64,000 nucleotides of DNA from Owenia fusiformis (lineage: Eukaryota > Annelida > Polychaeta > Sabellida > Oweniidae), in assembly GCA_903813345.2 (NCBI GenBank), contig CAIIXF020000008.1:25034822-25098821 (forward strand), in the 5' to 3' direction. Both the position numbers and the translations under genes were made by a program. How positions within the stretch are numbered: position 1 is the first letter of the stretch; each line of letters starts with the position of its first letter. Shown here in pieces: positions 10,956 through 20,991 of the stretch. The notes beneath the pieces were generated by a model. The model worked only from the letters and a program-made list of their open reading frames with translations. It made no database searches and was not told where the DNA came from.

Positions 10956-13900
10956 GCGCAGTCAGATGTCCCTTTGGTAGTTCGACTTTTTCAGGAAAGC
11001 AACAAACTTGGCACAGTTGTAGAAACATATGATCTGAATGAAAAATGATTTCGGGGCAATTGATTCGGGGTGGTCTTCATGGATTTTAAGCCTCTGACCC
11101 CCACCCCTATCAGGAGGGGAGGGGGTACATTATAATAAAATAAATAAAAATAGTTGTAAAGTATATTTCTTTAAATGACTTCATTTGGTCATTGCTTTGA
11201 GCCTTGAAATTGAGAAAAACCTATTTTAGAAGTGGTGTTTAGGAAGGAAAATACATTTTAACCCAATTATCTAGCGTGAATTCATCTTTCAAAGGGTCAA
11301 ATATAGGACATCAAGTACTGTATTTCAAGAATGTGATGTCTGATCATCCTGAAAAAATTCATACTAATAGAGATATTGGTGTTTATTTCTCATATGATAT
11401 ATGGCTTGTGTAGCTCATGTATTTTTTGAGAAATAAATTATCGAAATTTGGATATTTAAGCCCTTGCGGCCTAGGGGTGACCTTATGTTACCTTAATAAT
11501 TTTTAAGATACGCAATGTTTGGGCCTCATATGAATTCTAAATGTTGCATTAAGTATTGTTTTGTCATATTATTCCTAATTAGATGTAAAAAAATTATTGA
11601 AATAAAAAAAAAATCAAATTTTCATTTTCGGTTCTAAAGGGCCAGGGGTAACCATATTTTACCCTAATAATTTCCAAGATATGTAATATATGCATCTCAA
11701 ATTAGCTCAAGATGTTGCATATAGTTCTGTTTTATCATACTTCTTCCAATAAGATGTAGAAAATGATCGGATATATCTAAAAAATCAAAATTTTCACTTA
11801 AATTCTTGATGGCCCTGGGGTAACCTTATTTTACCTTAATAATTTTCTAAATATGAGACATAGTCACCTCAAATGAGCTTAAGATGGTATATTTAGTCCT
11901 GTTTTATCATATCATTCCCAAGGAGTGAAAAAATGATTGGAAATTATAAGAAAATTACATTTTCATATTACACCCCCAATCCGCAACATCTTCTTGCAGC
12001 GCTGTAAACAGTACTGAACAGTGCAGTCAGAGTACTGCACTATATAGCAAGGTACAATGCTATTCTAACACCATCTGTTTTGGACAGCGAAGTACAGTAC
12101 TGTTTTTACAGCTCAGTACTGTTTTAGAAAACAGCTGTGTACAGTACTGTTTTTACAGCACTGTTTATGAAACCATGCTGTTTGATGCAGTTTGAGATTG
12201 GTAGTGTAGTTTATGATAGGTCAGGAATGACCTAATTTTACCTTAAAAATTTAAACAAAGATATATCATATTGTCTACTCAAATGAGCTCAAAATAGTGA
12301 ATGTAACTAGTTTTGTCATATTATTCCTACTGAGATATACAATAATGATTAACAGTTATAAAAAATGAACCTCAACAGCCATTTATTCCTTTCTAGTACC
12401 AATGGCAAAACTATCTAGTTTTATAGAACATTTTCTAAGATGTGAAAATGTTTGATAAGTCCAGTTCATACTAGCACGAGTAGTAGCATTGTTAAGATTC
12501 TGTTTATTATCATTTGAGTATAAATCCAAATCTATAAAACCTAATCAAAGGAGTCACAATTTATGGATTCTGACAGTCTCTCCTACAGCTACATAGCTCA
12601 GAGCAAATCAGATCTGCTTTCAAACATTTGCATCTGTTCTCTTGACACAGGTATCTACCCCATGACCTACATTTTATGTTGTGGCCTCAGTATCAGCAGT
12701 GGGAGTAGGCCAGCCACATTCATGTGGTGATAGAAACTGTGGCTAAGAATGCATCAGAATGAATAAGGACTCTAGTCTTCTAATTTTAGGGTATCAAAAA
12801 AGATTTTAAGCTTTAGAATACTTGCGTAACCTCTGGGTACACCTTCTATTCCTGCAAAACAGTTGTCTAAGAGTAGTAGCAGAATGCATCTAGAGATTGT
12901 ATGAAAAATGGTAAGGGCTAAACTTCGTTCATGGCCAAGTGACCTTGAAATATCTAAGACAGGTCGTACATTCTGGAGGAATTTCCCCTTACCATAGGCC
13001 ATATGCAATCCAAATTGACATTTTCAGATGCCAAAATAATAGACAGGGCATGAATAGTTAAACATGCTAACAGTGATATATAAAGAAAATTTGGTGATTA
13101 TGCAAATATGATATTACCCACGTAAAAGTCTGCAAATAGTTCATTGCCTTGATGTCAGCTGGAATGTTTACCAGGACACTAGCTTAAAGGGGCAACAAGG
13201 TCTGTAGAAGATTCAATTTTTTTACTTTTTCTGAGCTATCAGGGTAATATTTGGCTAAACATCTTCTTTGACATACCTATTTTCTTAAAATGTATGGATA
13301 AACTATCAATTTTAGCATTAAGAAGTGTAAATTCAGTTCAAAGCTTCTTTAAAGGGAGGCCCACTTATAGATTTTTAAGATCCAAAACATTTCAAGAGGA
13401 ATCAGCTGAAATAATGTTCATCCAGGGGGTTTCTTTGGAAAAAAATAAAATATATTTTGACACTGGTCCATGATCGTTGAATGGCCCCTTTGCACTAATT
13501 GTTGCACCTTTAAAACAGCACTAGAGAGACTTGTGGAACTGGAACAAGGATAGTCTAAGGAGGAAACTGAAACCCTTGAAATGGATGGAAAGAAGATAGT
13601 GACCACATAAATTAAGGAGGCAATGCAATGTTTTAGCCCAACAGTGAGGTTCTGCCCTTGCTCTTAAGAAGAAGCAGATTCAAGGATATTTCTCAATATT
13701 TTCAGTAAGACTGCTTCAATCATGGCCTTCAAGAGAAAGAATAATACTCCTTACATTTAATTCTGATGTGGTTATCCTGGCATAAATGTGATGTTAAAAA
13801 CGTCAATTTGGATAGCATATGGTAAGGGAGAAATCCTATCAATATCTACCTGCCCATGGCCAAAGTTTAACCCTCCCCATTTTTCATACAATCATTGGAT

Positions 13901-15594
13901 GTGATGTTACATCTGTATTCTACTGCTATTGGTAGTGCTAAAATGGAATAAATGGATTGAGATTTAAATGTGTCACTGAGTTTTCTAATTGTTGTTAATC
14001 ATTATCTCAGTAGGAATAAAGTGAAAAACAGACTATTTTCCCCATTTTGAGATCATTTTATCTTGAAAATTAATAACATTAAATTAATAACATTAATAAC
14101 ATTTCTTGTACCCAATCATTGACTGTCATTATTCACTGACAGAATCCTTGACAGAAGCAGCTCACCTTAACCCCCCCCCCCCCATCAGGCTAAGGTGACT
14201 GGACTCACTACCCTTTGCATTCATTCGACTTTCCTTCTCAAAAGAGAGCTTCGTCTTCACTCTATCAGTTTTCAATAAATCTCTGAACTCACTGCGCTAA
14301 TCAGAGTTTGTTGTCGAAATAAGGACGGCTTTCTATATGGTCATTTTCTCTGACGAAATCGCATCATTAATGTACCCACATTTAGCACTTGTTCCTTCAA
14401 GCTCGGTGATTGGTTGAGAATAGGTCAGCATGGTTTATTGCAGCTTGGGTCATAAATGCTTTAAGACCCAAGCTGCCAATGGCATTGGTCATGGGGACGG
14501 GGCTGCTAAACTCACTCCATCCTTTGCTTCTATATTATGGTAATATATGATAAAATCACCTCTGACCTGTCAAAAGCTAAAGATGTCATTTTTCAAATTT
14601 CCATTATTTTTTACATCTCCTAAGGAATAATATGACAAAACAAGAGTATATGACACAATTTTAAGCTCATTTGAGATGCATACGTCTCATAATTAAGAAA
14701 AGTTCAAGATTAAATAAGCCCCCCCCCCCGACCATCATAAGCTAAAATGAAAATTTTAAATTTTAAGAAATGTCCAATCATTTTCTACATCTTATTGGAG
14801 GTATTATGATTAAACAGAACTATATGCACCATCTTGAGCTAATTTGAGATACAGTACATATATTACAAACCTTGAAAGTTATCAAGGTAAAATATGGTTA
14901 CCCCTGGCCCTTTAGAAGCGATAATGAATTTTTTTTTTTTTTTTGAAAAGTTCCAATCATTTTTCAATCCAATTAGGAATATTATGACAAAACAAGACTC
15001 AATGCACCATTTTGAGCTCATATGAGACCCATACATTGCATATCTTAAAAATTATTAAGGTAGAATAAGGTCGCAAGGGCTTAAAAATTCAATTTTCGAT
15101 AATTTTTATCTCAAAAAATACATGAGCTACCCAAGCCATATTCTATATTTGTGATGAACACCTATACCCCTATTAGTATGATTTTTTCCAAGATGATCAG
15201 ACATCACATTCTTGGAATACAGTACTTGATGTCCCATATTTGACCCTTTAAAATATGAATTCACGCTAGATAATTGGGTCAAAATGTATTTTCCTCACTA
15301 AACACCACTTCTACAATCGGTTTGTCTCAATTTCAAGGCTCAGAGCAATCACCAAATGAAGTCATTTAAAAAAATTTACTTCAAAACCATTTTTATTTAT
15401 TTTTTATAATGTACCCCCTCCCCGCCTGATAGGGGTTGGGGTCAGAGACTAAAAAATCCATGAAGACCACTCCGGATCACTTGCCCCGAAATCATTTTCC
15501 ACTCAGATCAAGTGTTTCTACAACTGTGCCAAGTTTGTTGCTTTCCTGAAAAAGTCGAACTATAAAGGGCTTATTTCTGGACATCTGACTGCGC
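10956..15594. mobile_element. 4.6-kb foldback element with arms of about 2 kb
   Basis: The termini GCGCAGTCAGATGTCC and GGACATCTGACTGCGC are perfect inverted repeats flanked by TA (10954-10955, 15595-15596). Inverted similarity continues inward. Examples are GTTCGACTTTTTCAGGAAAG near 10980, the GGAGGGGGTACATTATAA region, the TTACCTTAATAATTT region, and AATCCAAATTGACATTTT near 13005 against TGTTAAAAACGTCAATTTGG near 13790. The central spacer is about 0.7 kb and holds another MITE. Each arm has private insertions: a CAGTACTG-rich palindromic patch at about 11990-12190, and about 14160-14540. Only short, unrecognised open frames occur, so it looks non-autonomous. Confidence 0.85.
13184..13513. 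mobile_element. MITE with TTAA-flanked AGGGGCAA termini (copy 1)
   Basis: TTAA-AGGGGCAA at the left and TTGCACCT-TTAA at the right form inverted ends with a TTAA target, the target used by piggyBac-type transposases. The body (CATCTTCTTTGACATACC, TGGTCCATGATCGTTGAATG) is shared with the copy at 58880-59250. It sits in the spacer of the 4.6-kb foldback. Confidence 0.8.
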
Positions 15595-16288
15595 TAATAA
15601 CTGTATAACCTAACTTGCCATTAGGTTTTGATACAATATTTAATTATTTAGATAAAATCCCATGCTTAAATGACATCAGAGCTCATCAAAGTAGTTACAC
15701 CGAGGACTTTGCCCTGATATCTTTTAAAATATACTCTACATATATCATGATATATGAAGTATGAACACGACGCCTCCTATCTCTCTATGTAGTTTTAAAC
15801 AGACTGCTGCCAAATTCATAACACTGTGGCAAAAAAGATAAGTGGGTCACGGGTGTAACTCCAATATAAAAGTGAGTAAACTGTACATGTTACATTTTTA
15901 ATTGTGTAGAATACTATTTAATATCAATTCATCTGTATGTTATCTGCTTGCATACATGTATGTATAAAATATTAACTGTTGTCATATGTAGTCAATACGA
16001 CCGCAGATCAATTAAATCAGTGAATTTCTGCGGCGAGCGTAGAAAAATCCAGGCCATGGCATATCTTTTTTTCTTTATTTCTGTGCCACAATATTTTCTC
16101 TATCTCATTTTTTATAGCATAGCGTCATATTTATTACTTTTTGGGGGTTTAAAATATAGGTAAAATGTCTTAAGTAAAATAGTAACATCTTTTCTAACTT
16201 AACTTACCTCTCAGTTTTAGTCCCGGCAAATATTTGACCACTTTTAACAAATTAGTTTTTAAAACATTTCATTTTGTTCCAACAGAAA
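15595..16288 (+). other. Upstream region of the TRIM-like gene
   Basis: No coding exon seen. A TATAAAAG at 15865-15872 preceded by CCAAT (15861) is a possible core promoter, but this is a weak call in AT-rich DNA. Text near 16000-16060 (GACCGCAGATCAATT, TTTCTGCGGCGAGCGTAG) matches the Harbinger-like MITE family at 46542-47034. Immediately before the TRIM start codon TTTTGTTCCAACAG reads as a splice acceptor, so a noncoding 5' exon probably lies in or before this stretch. Confidence 0.45.
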
Positions 16289-17515
16289 ATGGGCACCGAA
16301 TCAAGTAAAGATGGTAATGAGATCCCAAACAAAGAAGCATTCACATGCCCGCTGTGTCACAAAATACCGAGTCAACCCAAGATGACGCCTTGTATGCACA
16401 TCTTCTGTCTTGAGTGCTTAGAGAAGGAAATTGAGCAAAAAGACAAGCCCGATGTCTTGAGGTGCCCAGTATGTAAGGTCCAGTTCATGATACCCAAAGA
16501 AGGTGTTAAATCCCTCAAGACAAATACGACTTTGGAGGATATATTATATTTATTTAAATCCCAGAAGCCTTCCGTCCAGAACTGTGGAATCTGTCTAAAT
16601 AATGATGAGAAAACGGTTGCCGTCTCCAGATGTATTAATTGTAACGACTTTATCTGCGGTAAATGTACAAAAACACACCAGTTCATAAAGACGTTGAACG
16701 ATCACACACTAATTCCACTGACTGGAGATGCCAAAGCTGATACCGAACAGGCTTTAGAGATGTTACCAAAATCAATAAAATATTGCGGAGTACATACCAA
16801 CGAGGCACTAAGGTACTTCTGTTCAAGTCATGGTTGCAATAAACCTATATGTCGAACATGCTGTATCGAGACTCATAAAGGACATAACTATGATAACCTA
16901 GAGAAATCCATTAACCAAGATATGAATAATATTGACAAAATTATTGAAATATCTGGTCGGAGAAAGAAAATGACCGAGGCCGAAATATCAAAAGCAAAAC
17001 GCATTGAGGACATAATCATTAATAGCGGTCAGGTCGCAATTGGGAAAGTCGAGGCAGCCATGAAGGTAGACATGGAGATTGTTGAAAGGCACTACAAAGC
17101 TCAACTAGCAACAATCGAAAAAGTAACCCAAGAATCATTAAAGAGTAACAAAACTCACACTGAAAAGCTTGAAGTTGAAATGGATAAGGAAAATAAAACC
17201 ATTCACCACCTACAAGTACAAAAGAAATATGGACATCCAGTTGAAATCATTAACTTGCGAAAAGAACTTTCACAAAAGGTTTTAGAACTAGATGGGTCGC
17301 ATTTTATCTGTTCACAGATAAGCTCTGGCATCACTGTACCGAAATATAACGATAACAACAGACACAAACTTGAACTCCGTAATGTTGAGAAAATGTTAAT
17401 GAACACAACTGAGAAAAATGAATCTTTTGCTTTAAAACAGGCGTCTTGCAACGAGGAGCTGGAACTACCCAGCAAAGGCAATAAACAAAATGAAGAAATT
17501 GAAGCTACAATGTGA
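16289..17515 (+). CDS. TRIM-family protein: RING, two B-boxes, coiled coil (408 aa)
   Basis: Uninterrupted 408-codon frame starting with ATG at 16289 (MGTESSKDGNE). The ATG follows a likely 3' splice site by three bases. The RING is C3HC4: C20, C23, C35, H37, C40, C43, C59, C62. B-box 1 spans C99 to H139 (C99, C102, C115, C118, C123, C126, H130, H139). B-box 2 spans about C166 to H199 (C166, H169, C178, C183, C188, C191, H196, H199). A charged helical coiled coil follows, about 205-330. There is no SPRY, NHL or filamin domain after it; the last 80 residues are low-complexity and polar. Proteins of this plan are usually RING E3 ubiquitin ligases that dimerise through the coiled coil, often in innate immunity, but the substrate here is unknown. 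It is closest in plan to the TRIM56/TRIM45 type, by inference only. No intron in the coding region. Confidence 0.88.
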   Translation: MGTESSKDGNEIPNKEAFTCPLCHKIPSQPKMTPCMHIFCLECLEKEIEQKDKPDVLRCPVCKVQFMIPKEGVKSLKTNTTLEDILYLFKSQKPSVQNCGICLNNDEKTVAVSRCINCNDFICGKCTKTHQFIKTLNDHTLIPLTGDAKADTEQALEMLPKSIKYCGVHTNEALRYFCSSHGCNKPICRTCCIETHKGHNYDNLEKSINQDMNNIDKIIEISGRRKKMTEAEISKAKRIEDIIINSGQVAIGKVEAAMKVDMEIVERHYKAQLATIEKVTQESLKSNKTHTEKLEVEMDKENKTIHHLQVQKKYGHPVEIINLRKELSQKVLELDGSHFICSQISSGITVPKYNDNNRHKLELRNVEKMLMNTTEKNESFALKQASCNEELELPSKGNKQNEEIEATM

Positions 17516-17860
17516 TTTCCACGAGTTATATGTGTATTACAAAATCAAGTTAGCATTTAGTACACGTTTGTAGCACACTGGTGCTTATTGTTGGATATCT
17601 CAACCAACTATTCACTGTTGTTCACGGCAACGGAGCTATTGATGAACGTAAGACATGATCAACAAAACAAATACCGGTGTGAAAGAAATAATGGTCCCCC
17701 AGGGATTATGGTCCCCTTTCTTAAAGGCCCTTACTGGCCCTGAGTGTGTATAAAATAATGAGGGAAAGAGTTGTATTGAGGTCACCATATAAATCAATGG
17801 AGAGTAGGACCATAATTTGATAGGACTTCCTACCCTTTTACACCGGTATATTGATATTTA
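17516..17860. other. 3' flank of the TRIM-like gene
   Basis: Presumed 3' untranslated region and spacer. No canonical AATAAA was found close to the stop. No further gene or clear repeat. Confidence 0.4.
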
Positions 17861-17863
17861 TCC

Positions 17864-19975
17864 CATCGAACGAAGTTCGGAAATGTAGAAATATAGATGT
17901 TAAAGAAGCACATGGAAGCCATTTTGAAAAATGGCGACCTTTCCACGCTATTTTGCGATATTTGCTGTAACTCGAAAAGTAGTGGAGCGATTTTGTTCAT
18001 ATTTGGTATGTGAATACTATAAGCATGTCACACTGTCTCATGAAACTTTGGGTAGTAGGCGGCCATTTTGAAAAGTGACCGCCATTTCTACATTTTTTAC
18101 TATAACTCGAAAAGTAGTAGAGCGATCTTGTTATGTCACCACCAAAAGTGGTGACATATTGTTATGGTCTCCGTTTTTTTGTGACGGCGGTTGGTGATTG
18201 GCGGTTGGTGGTTGGCGGTTGGTGGTTGGAGGTTGGCGTCCGGCGTCTGTAACAATTTCTTACAACTTCCTATAACTTAACAAATACTGTTTAGATTGAC
18301 TTCAATTTTTTTCTAAATCACCTACATGTTCTCAGAAGTTCAAATCTGACTTTAGATTTGACATTTGACCTTCAATGACCTTCTCAAGGTCAAAAAGGTC
18401 TTTTTTCAACTTGCTTCAAATTGACTAAATTTTTTTTTCAAAATCATCTACATGTTCTCAGAAATTCAAATCTGACTTTAGATTTGACATTTGACCTTCA
18501 ATGACCTTCTCAAGGTCAAAAAGGTCTTTTTTCAACTTGCTTCACATTGACTAAATTTTTTTCAAAATCATCTACATGTTCTCAGAAATTCAAATCTGAC
18601 TTTAGATTTGACATTTGACCTTCAAATCTAACTTTAGATTGGACATTTGACCTTCAATGACCTTCTCAAGGTCAAAAAAGGTCAAAAAGGTCTGTTTTCA
18701 ACTTGCTTCAAATTGACTAAATTTTTTTTTCAAAATCATCTACGTGTTCTCAGAAATTCAAATCTGACTTAAGATTTGACTTAAGATTTGACATTTGACC
18801 TTCAATGACCTTCTCAAGGTCAAAAAAAGGTCAAAAAGGTCTGTTTTCAACTTGCTTCAAATTGACTAAAAAAAATTTTCAAAATCATCTACGTGTTCTC
18901 AGAAATTCAAATCTGACTTTAGATTTGACATAAGATTTGACATTTGACCTTCAATGACCTTCTCAAAGTCAAAAAAGGTCAAAAAGGTCTTTTTTCAACT
19001 TGCTTCAAATTGACTAAATTTTTTTTCAAAATCATCTACATGTTCTCAGAAATTCAAATCTGACTTTAGATTTGACATTTGACCTTCAATGACCTTCTCA
19101 ATGTCAAAAAAGGTCAAAAAGGTATTTTTTCATCTTGCTTCAAATTGACTAAAATTTTTTTTCAAAATCATCTACATGTTCTCAGAAATTCAAATATGAC
19201 TTAAAATTTGACTTTAGATTTGACATTTGACCTTCAATGACCTTCTCAAGGTCAAAAAAGGTCAAAAAGTCTTTTTTCAACTTGCTTCAAATTGACTAAT
19301 TTTTTTTTTCAAAATCATCTACATGTTCTCAGAAATTCAAATCTGACTTTAGATTTGACATTTGACCTTTAATGACCTTCTCAAGGTCAAAAAAGGTCAA
19401 AAAGGTCTGTTTTCAACTTGCTTCAAATTGACCAATTTTTTTTTCAAAATCATCTACATCTTTTCAGAAGTTCAAATTTGACTTTACAAGTTCTCAGAAG
19501 TTCAAATCTGACTTTAGATTTGACCTTTGACCTTCAATGACCTTCTCAAGGTCAAAAAGGTCTTTTTTCAACTTGCTTCAAATTGACTAATTTTTTTTTC
19601 AAAATCATCTACATGTTCTCAGAAGTTCAAATCTGACTTTAGATTTGACATTTGACCTTCAATGACCTTTTCAAGGTCAAAAAGGTCTTTTTTCAACTTG
19701 CTTCAAATTTACTTAATTTTTTTTCCAAATCATCTACATGTTCTCAGAAGTTCAAATCTGACTTTACATTTGACATTTGACCTTCAATGACCTTCTCAAT
19801 GTCAAAAAAAAGTCAAAGAGGTATTTTTTCAACTTGCTTTAAATTGACCAAATTGTTTTAGGTGGTGACATTTTGTCATGTTAATGCCTTGTTCATATTT
19901 GACATTTGAATACTATAGGCATGCCACACTGTCTAATGACACTGTCTAATAGTAGGCGGTCATTTTGAAAAAAAT
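17864..19975 (+). repeat. Dispersed repeat split by the AGGTCA array element
   Basis: Left part 17864-18130 starts TTATCCCATCGAACGAAG and carries two tandem versions of a phrase ending AAAAGTAGTGGAGCGATTTTG TTCATATTTGG. The right part (about 19891-19975) resumes with TTCATATTTGACATTTGAATAC exactly where the left stops, showing that 18131-19887 is an insertion into this repeat. Confidence 0.7.
18131..19887 (+). mobile_element. Element with about eleven tandem core units rich in AGGTCA half-sites
   Basis: It starts TTATGTCACCACC with a hairpin to GGTGGTGACAT-like text (GTCACCACCAAAAGTGGTGAC spans 18134-18154) and ends GGTGGTGACATTTTGTCATG. CTTG flanks both sides. Between are roughly eleven 125-150-bp units containing CAACTTGCTTCAAATTGAC, ATCATCTACATGTTCTCAG, ATTTGACATTTGACC and the block TGACCTTCAATGACCTTC followed by TCAAGGTCAAAAAGGTC. 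A short-hairpin element with tandem core units resembles the pearl/HINE type of non-autonomous Helitron relatives known from molluscs and echinoderms; that assignment is inference. A small relative is at 7321-7672. Confidence 0.75.
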
Positions 19976-20017
19976 ATCAAAAATATCCGGAATATCATGG
20001 ATGTAATAATGTTCATA

Positions 20018-20375
20018 CCACTCTAAGTCCGATTACAGTTGTATAACATGGGTCTATAACAACGATATACAGTGGAGAGTGGTATATCGTCATCGTATAC
20101 AACTCCTCCGTATACACTCCAGCGTATACCACTGTAGAAGTGCATTCTGGGAACCAGTGAATATTGACCGAAGAACGAGGTGAATGTTTTGTTACATATG
20201 ATTTCCTAGAATCAAGTGACGTCATAAATGGTTCCCGCATGATTTGCTAGAATCAAGTGACGTCATAAATGGATCGTGATCAAAATCGGCATTACTGAGT
20301 TGGCTATGGGATATTTTTATGATTTTTATAATGTTATGATTGTGTTTGAATCAACTGTAATTGAACTTAGAGTGG
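20018..20375. mobile_element. Foldback MITE with CCACTCTAAGT termini
   Basis: CCACTCTAAGTCCGATTACA on the left and TGTAATTGAACTTAGAGTGG on the right are imperfect inverted repeats. The inside has several GTATAC/TATAC palindromes and a 41-bp direct duplication, each copy of which has a consensus CRE (TGACGTCA) at 20217-20224 and 20258-20265. Confidence 0.7.
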
Positions 20376-20383
20376 CATAATAA

Positions 20384-20541
20384 GATTATATAATGGTTCA
20401 TTCTGTATATCGTGCATTTTATACTCTCGTGAGAATATAATATATTCACTCGTTCGCTACGCTCACTTGTGAATATATTATATACTCATTCGAGTATAAA
20501 CACGATATACAGAATGAATCATTATATAACCTCATAATCTA
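20384..20541. repeat. Long hairpin, about 60-bp arms
   Basis: TAATGGTTCATTCTGTATAT and CGTG on the left are mirrored by CACGATATACAGAATGAATC and ATTATATAA on the right, around TCGTTCGCTACGCTCACTT. The inner arms (GTGAATATATTATATACTC) also pair. It is probably a small foldback transposon. No coding capacity. Confidence 0.75.
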
Positions 20542-20932
20542 CCCTGCGCTGCAGAGTCTAGTTATAAACTTGAACTTGAGAGACCATGCTCTCTTTTAAG
20601 AAGTGAAGTCGAACGAATGCAAAAGGTACAGTGAGGTATAATGTATCTTCAATTGTATATCTGTGTCATCTCATCATTAGAATAATGATATAACTATTAA
20701 TGTCAATATACCTGGAGTCATTGAAAAAATAAATGAAAAACGATATTGTAGAATATTTATTGCAAAACGAAGACAGTTTTATTTCAAAGCTCTCAAAAAC
20801 TTTATTTCACAGATTTGAAACTTTATATTAAAGTTCCGACTTTTAGCAGTAAGCCATTATGTTCAGAAAGCACCCTCTTTCAGCAAAATATCCTGGGCTC
20901 ATACATTGCAGGTTGTTCCTTTCAGTTTTGTG

Positions 20933-20938
20933 TTTATT
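20933..20938 (-). terminator. Poly(A) signal of BHMT
   Basis: AATAAA on the minus strand, about 55 bases beyond the BHMT stop codon (20992-20994), is well placed for 3' end formation. Confidence 0.6.
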
Positions 20939-20991
20939 TCATTCCTATTTTCAGAAAATGTTCAGTAAAATGGAAATTTGATTGTTAATCT

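Noticed and set aside
16274-16288. Five extra N-terminal residues of the TRIM protein (TTG start)
   Set aside because: They read through a splice acceptor (TTCCAACAG). The first ATG is at 16289.
18131-19887. CRISPR-like array
   Set aside because: Animal genome; units are contiguous tandem repeats without unique spacers, within a transposon-like element.
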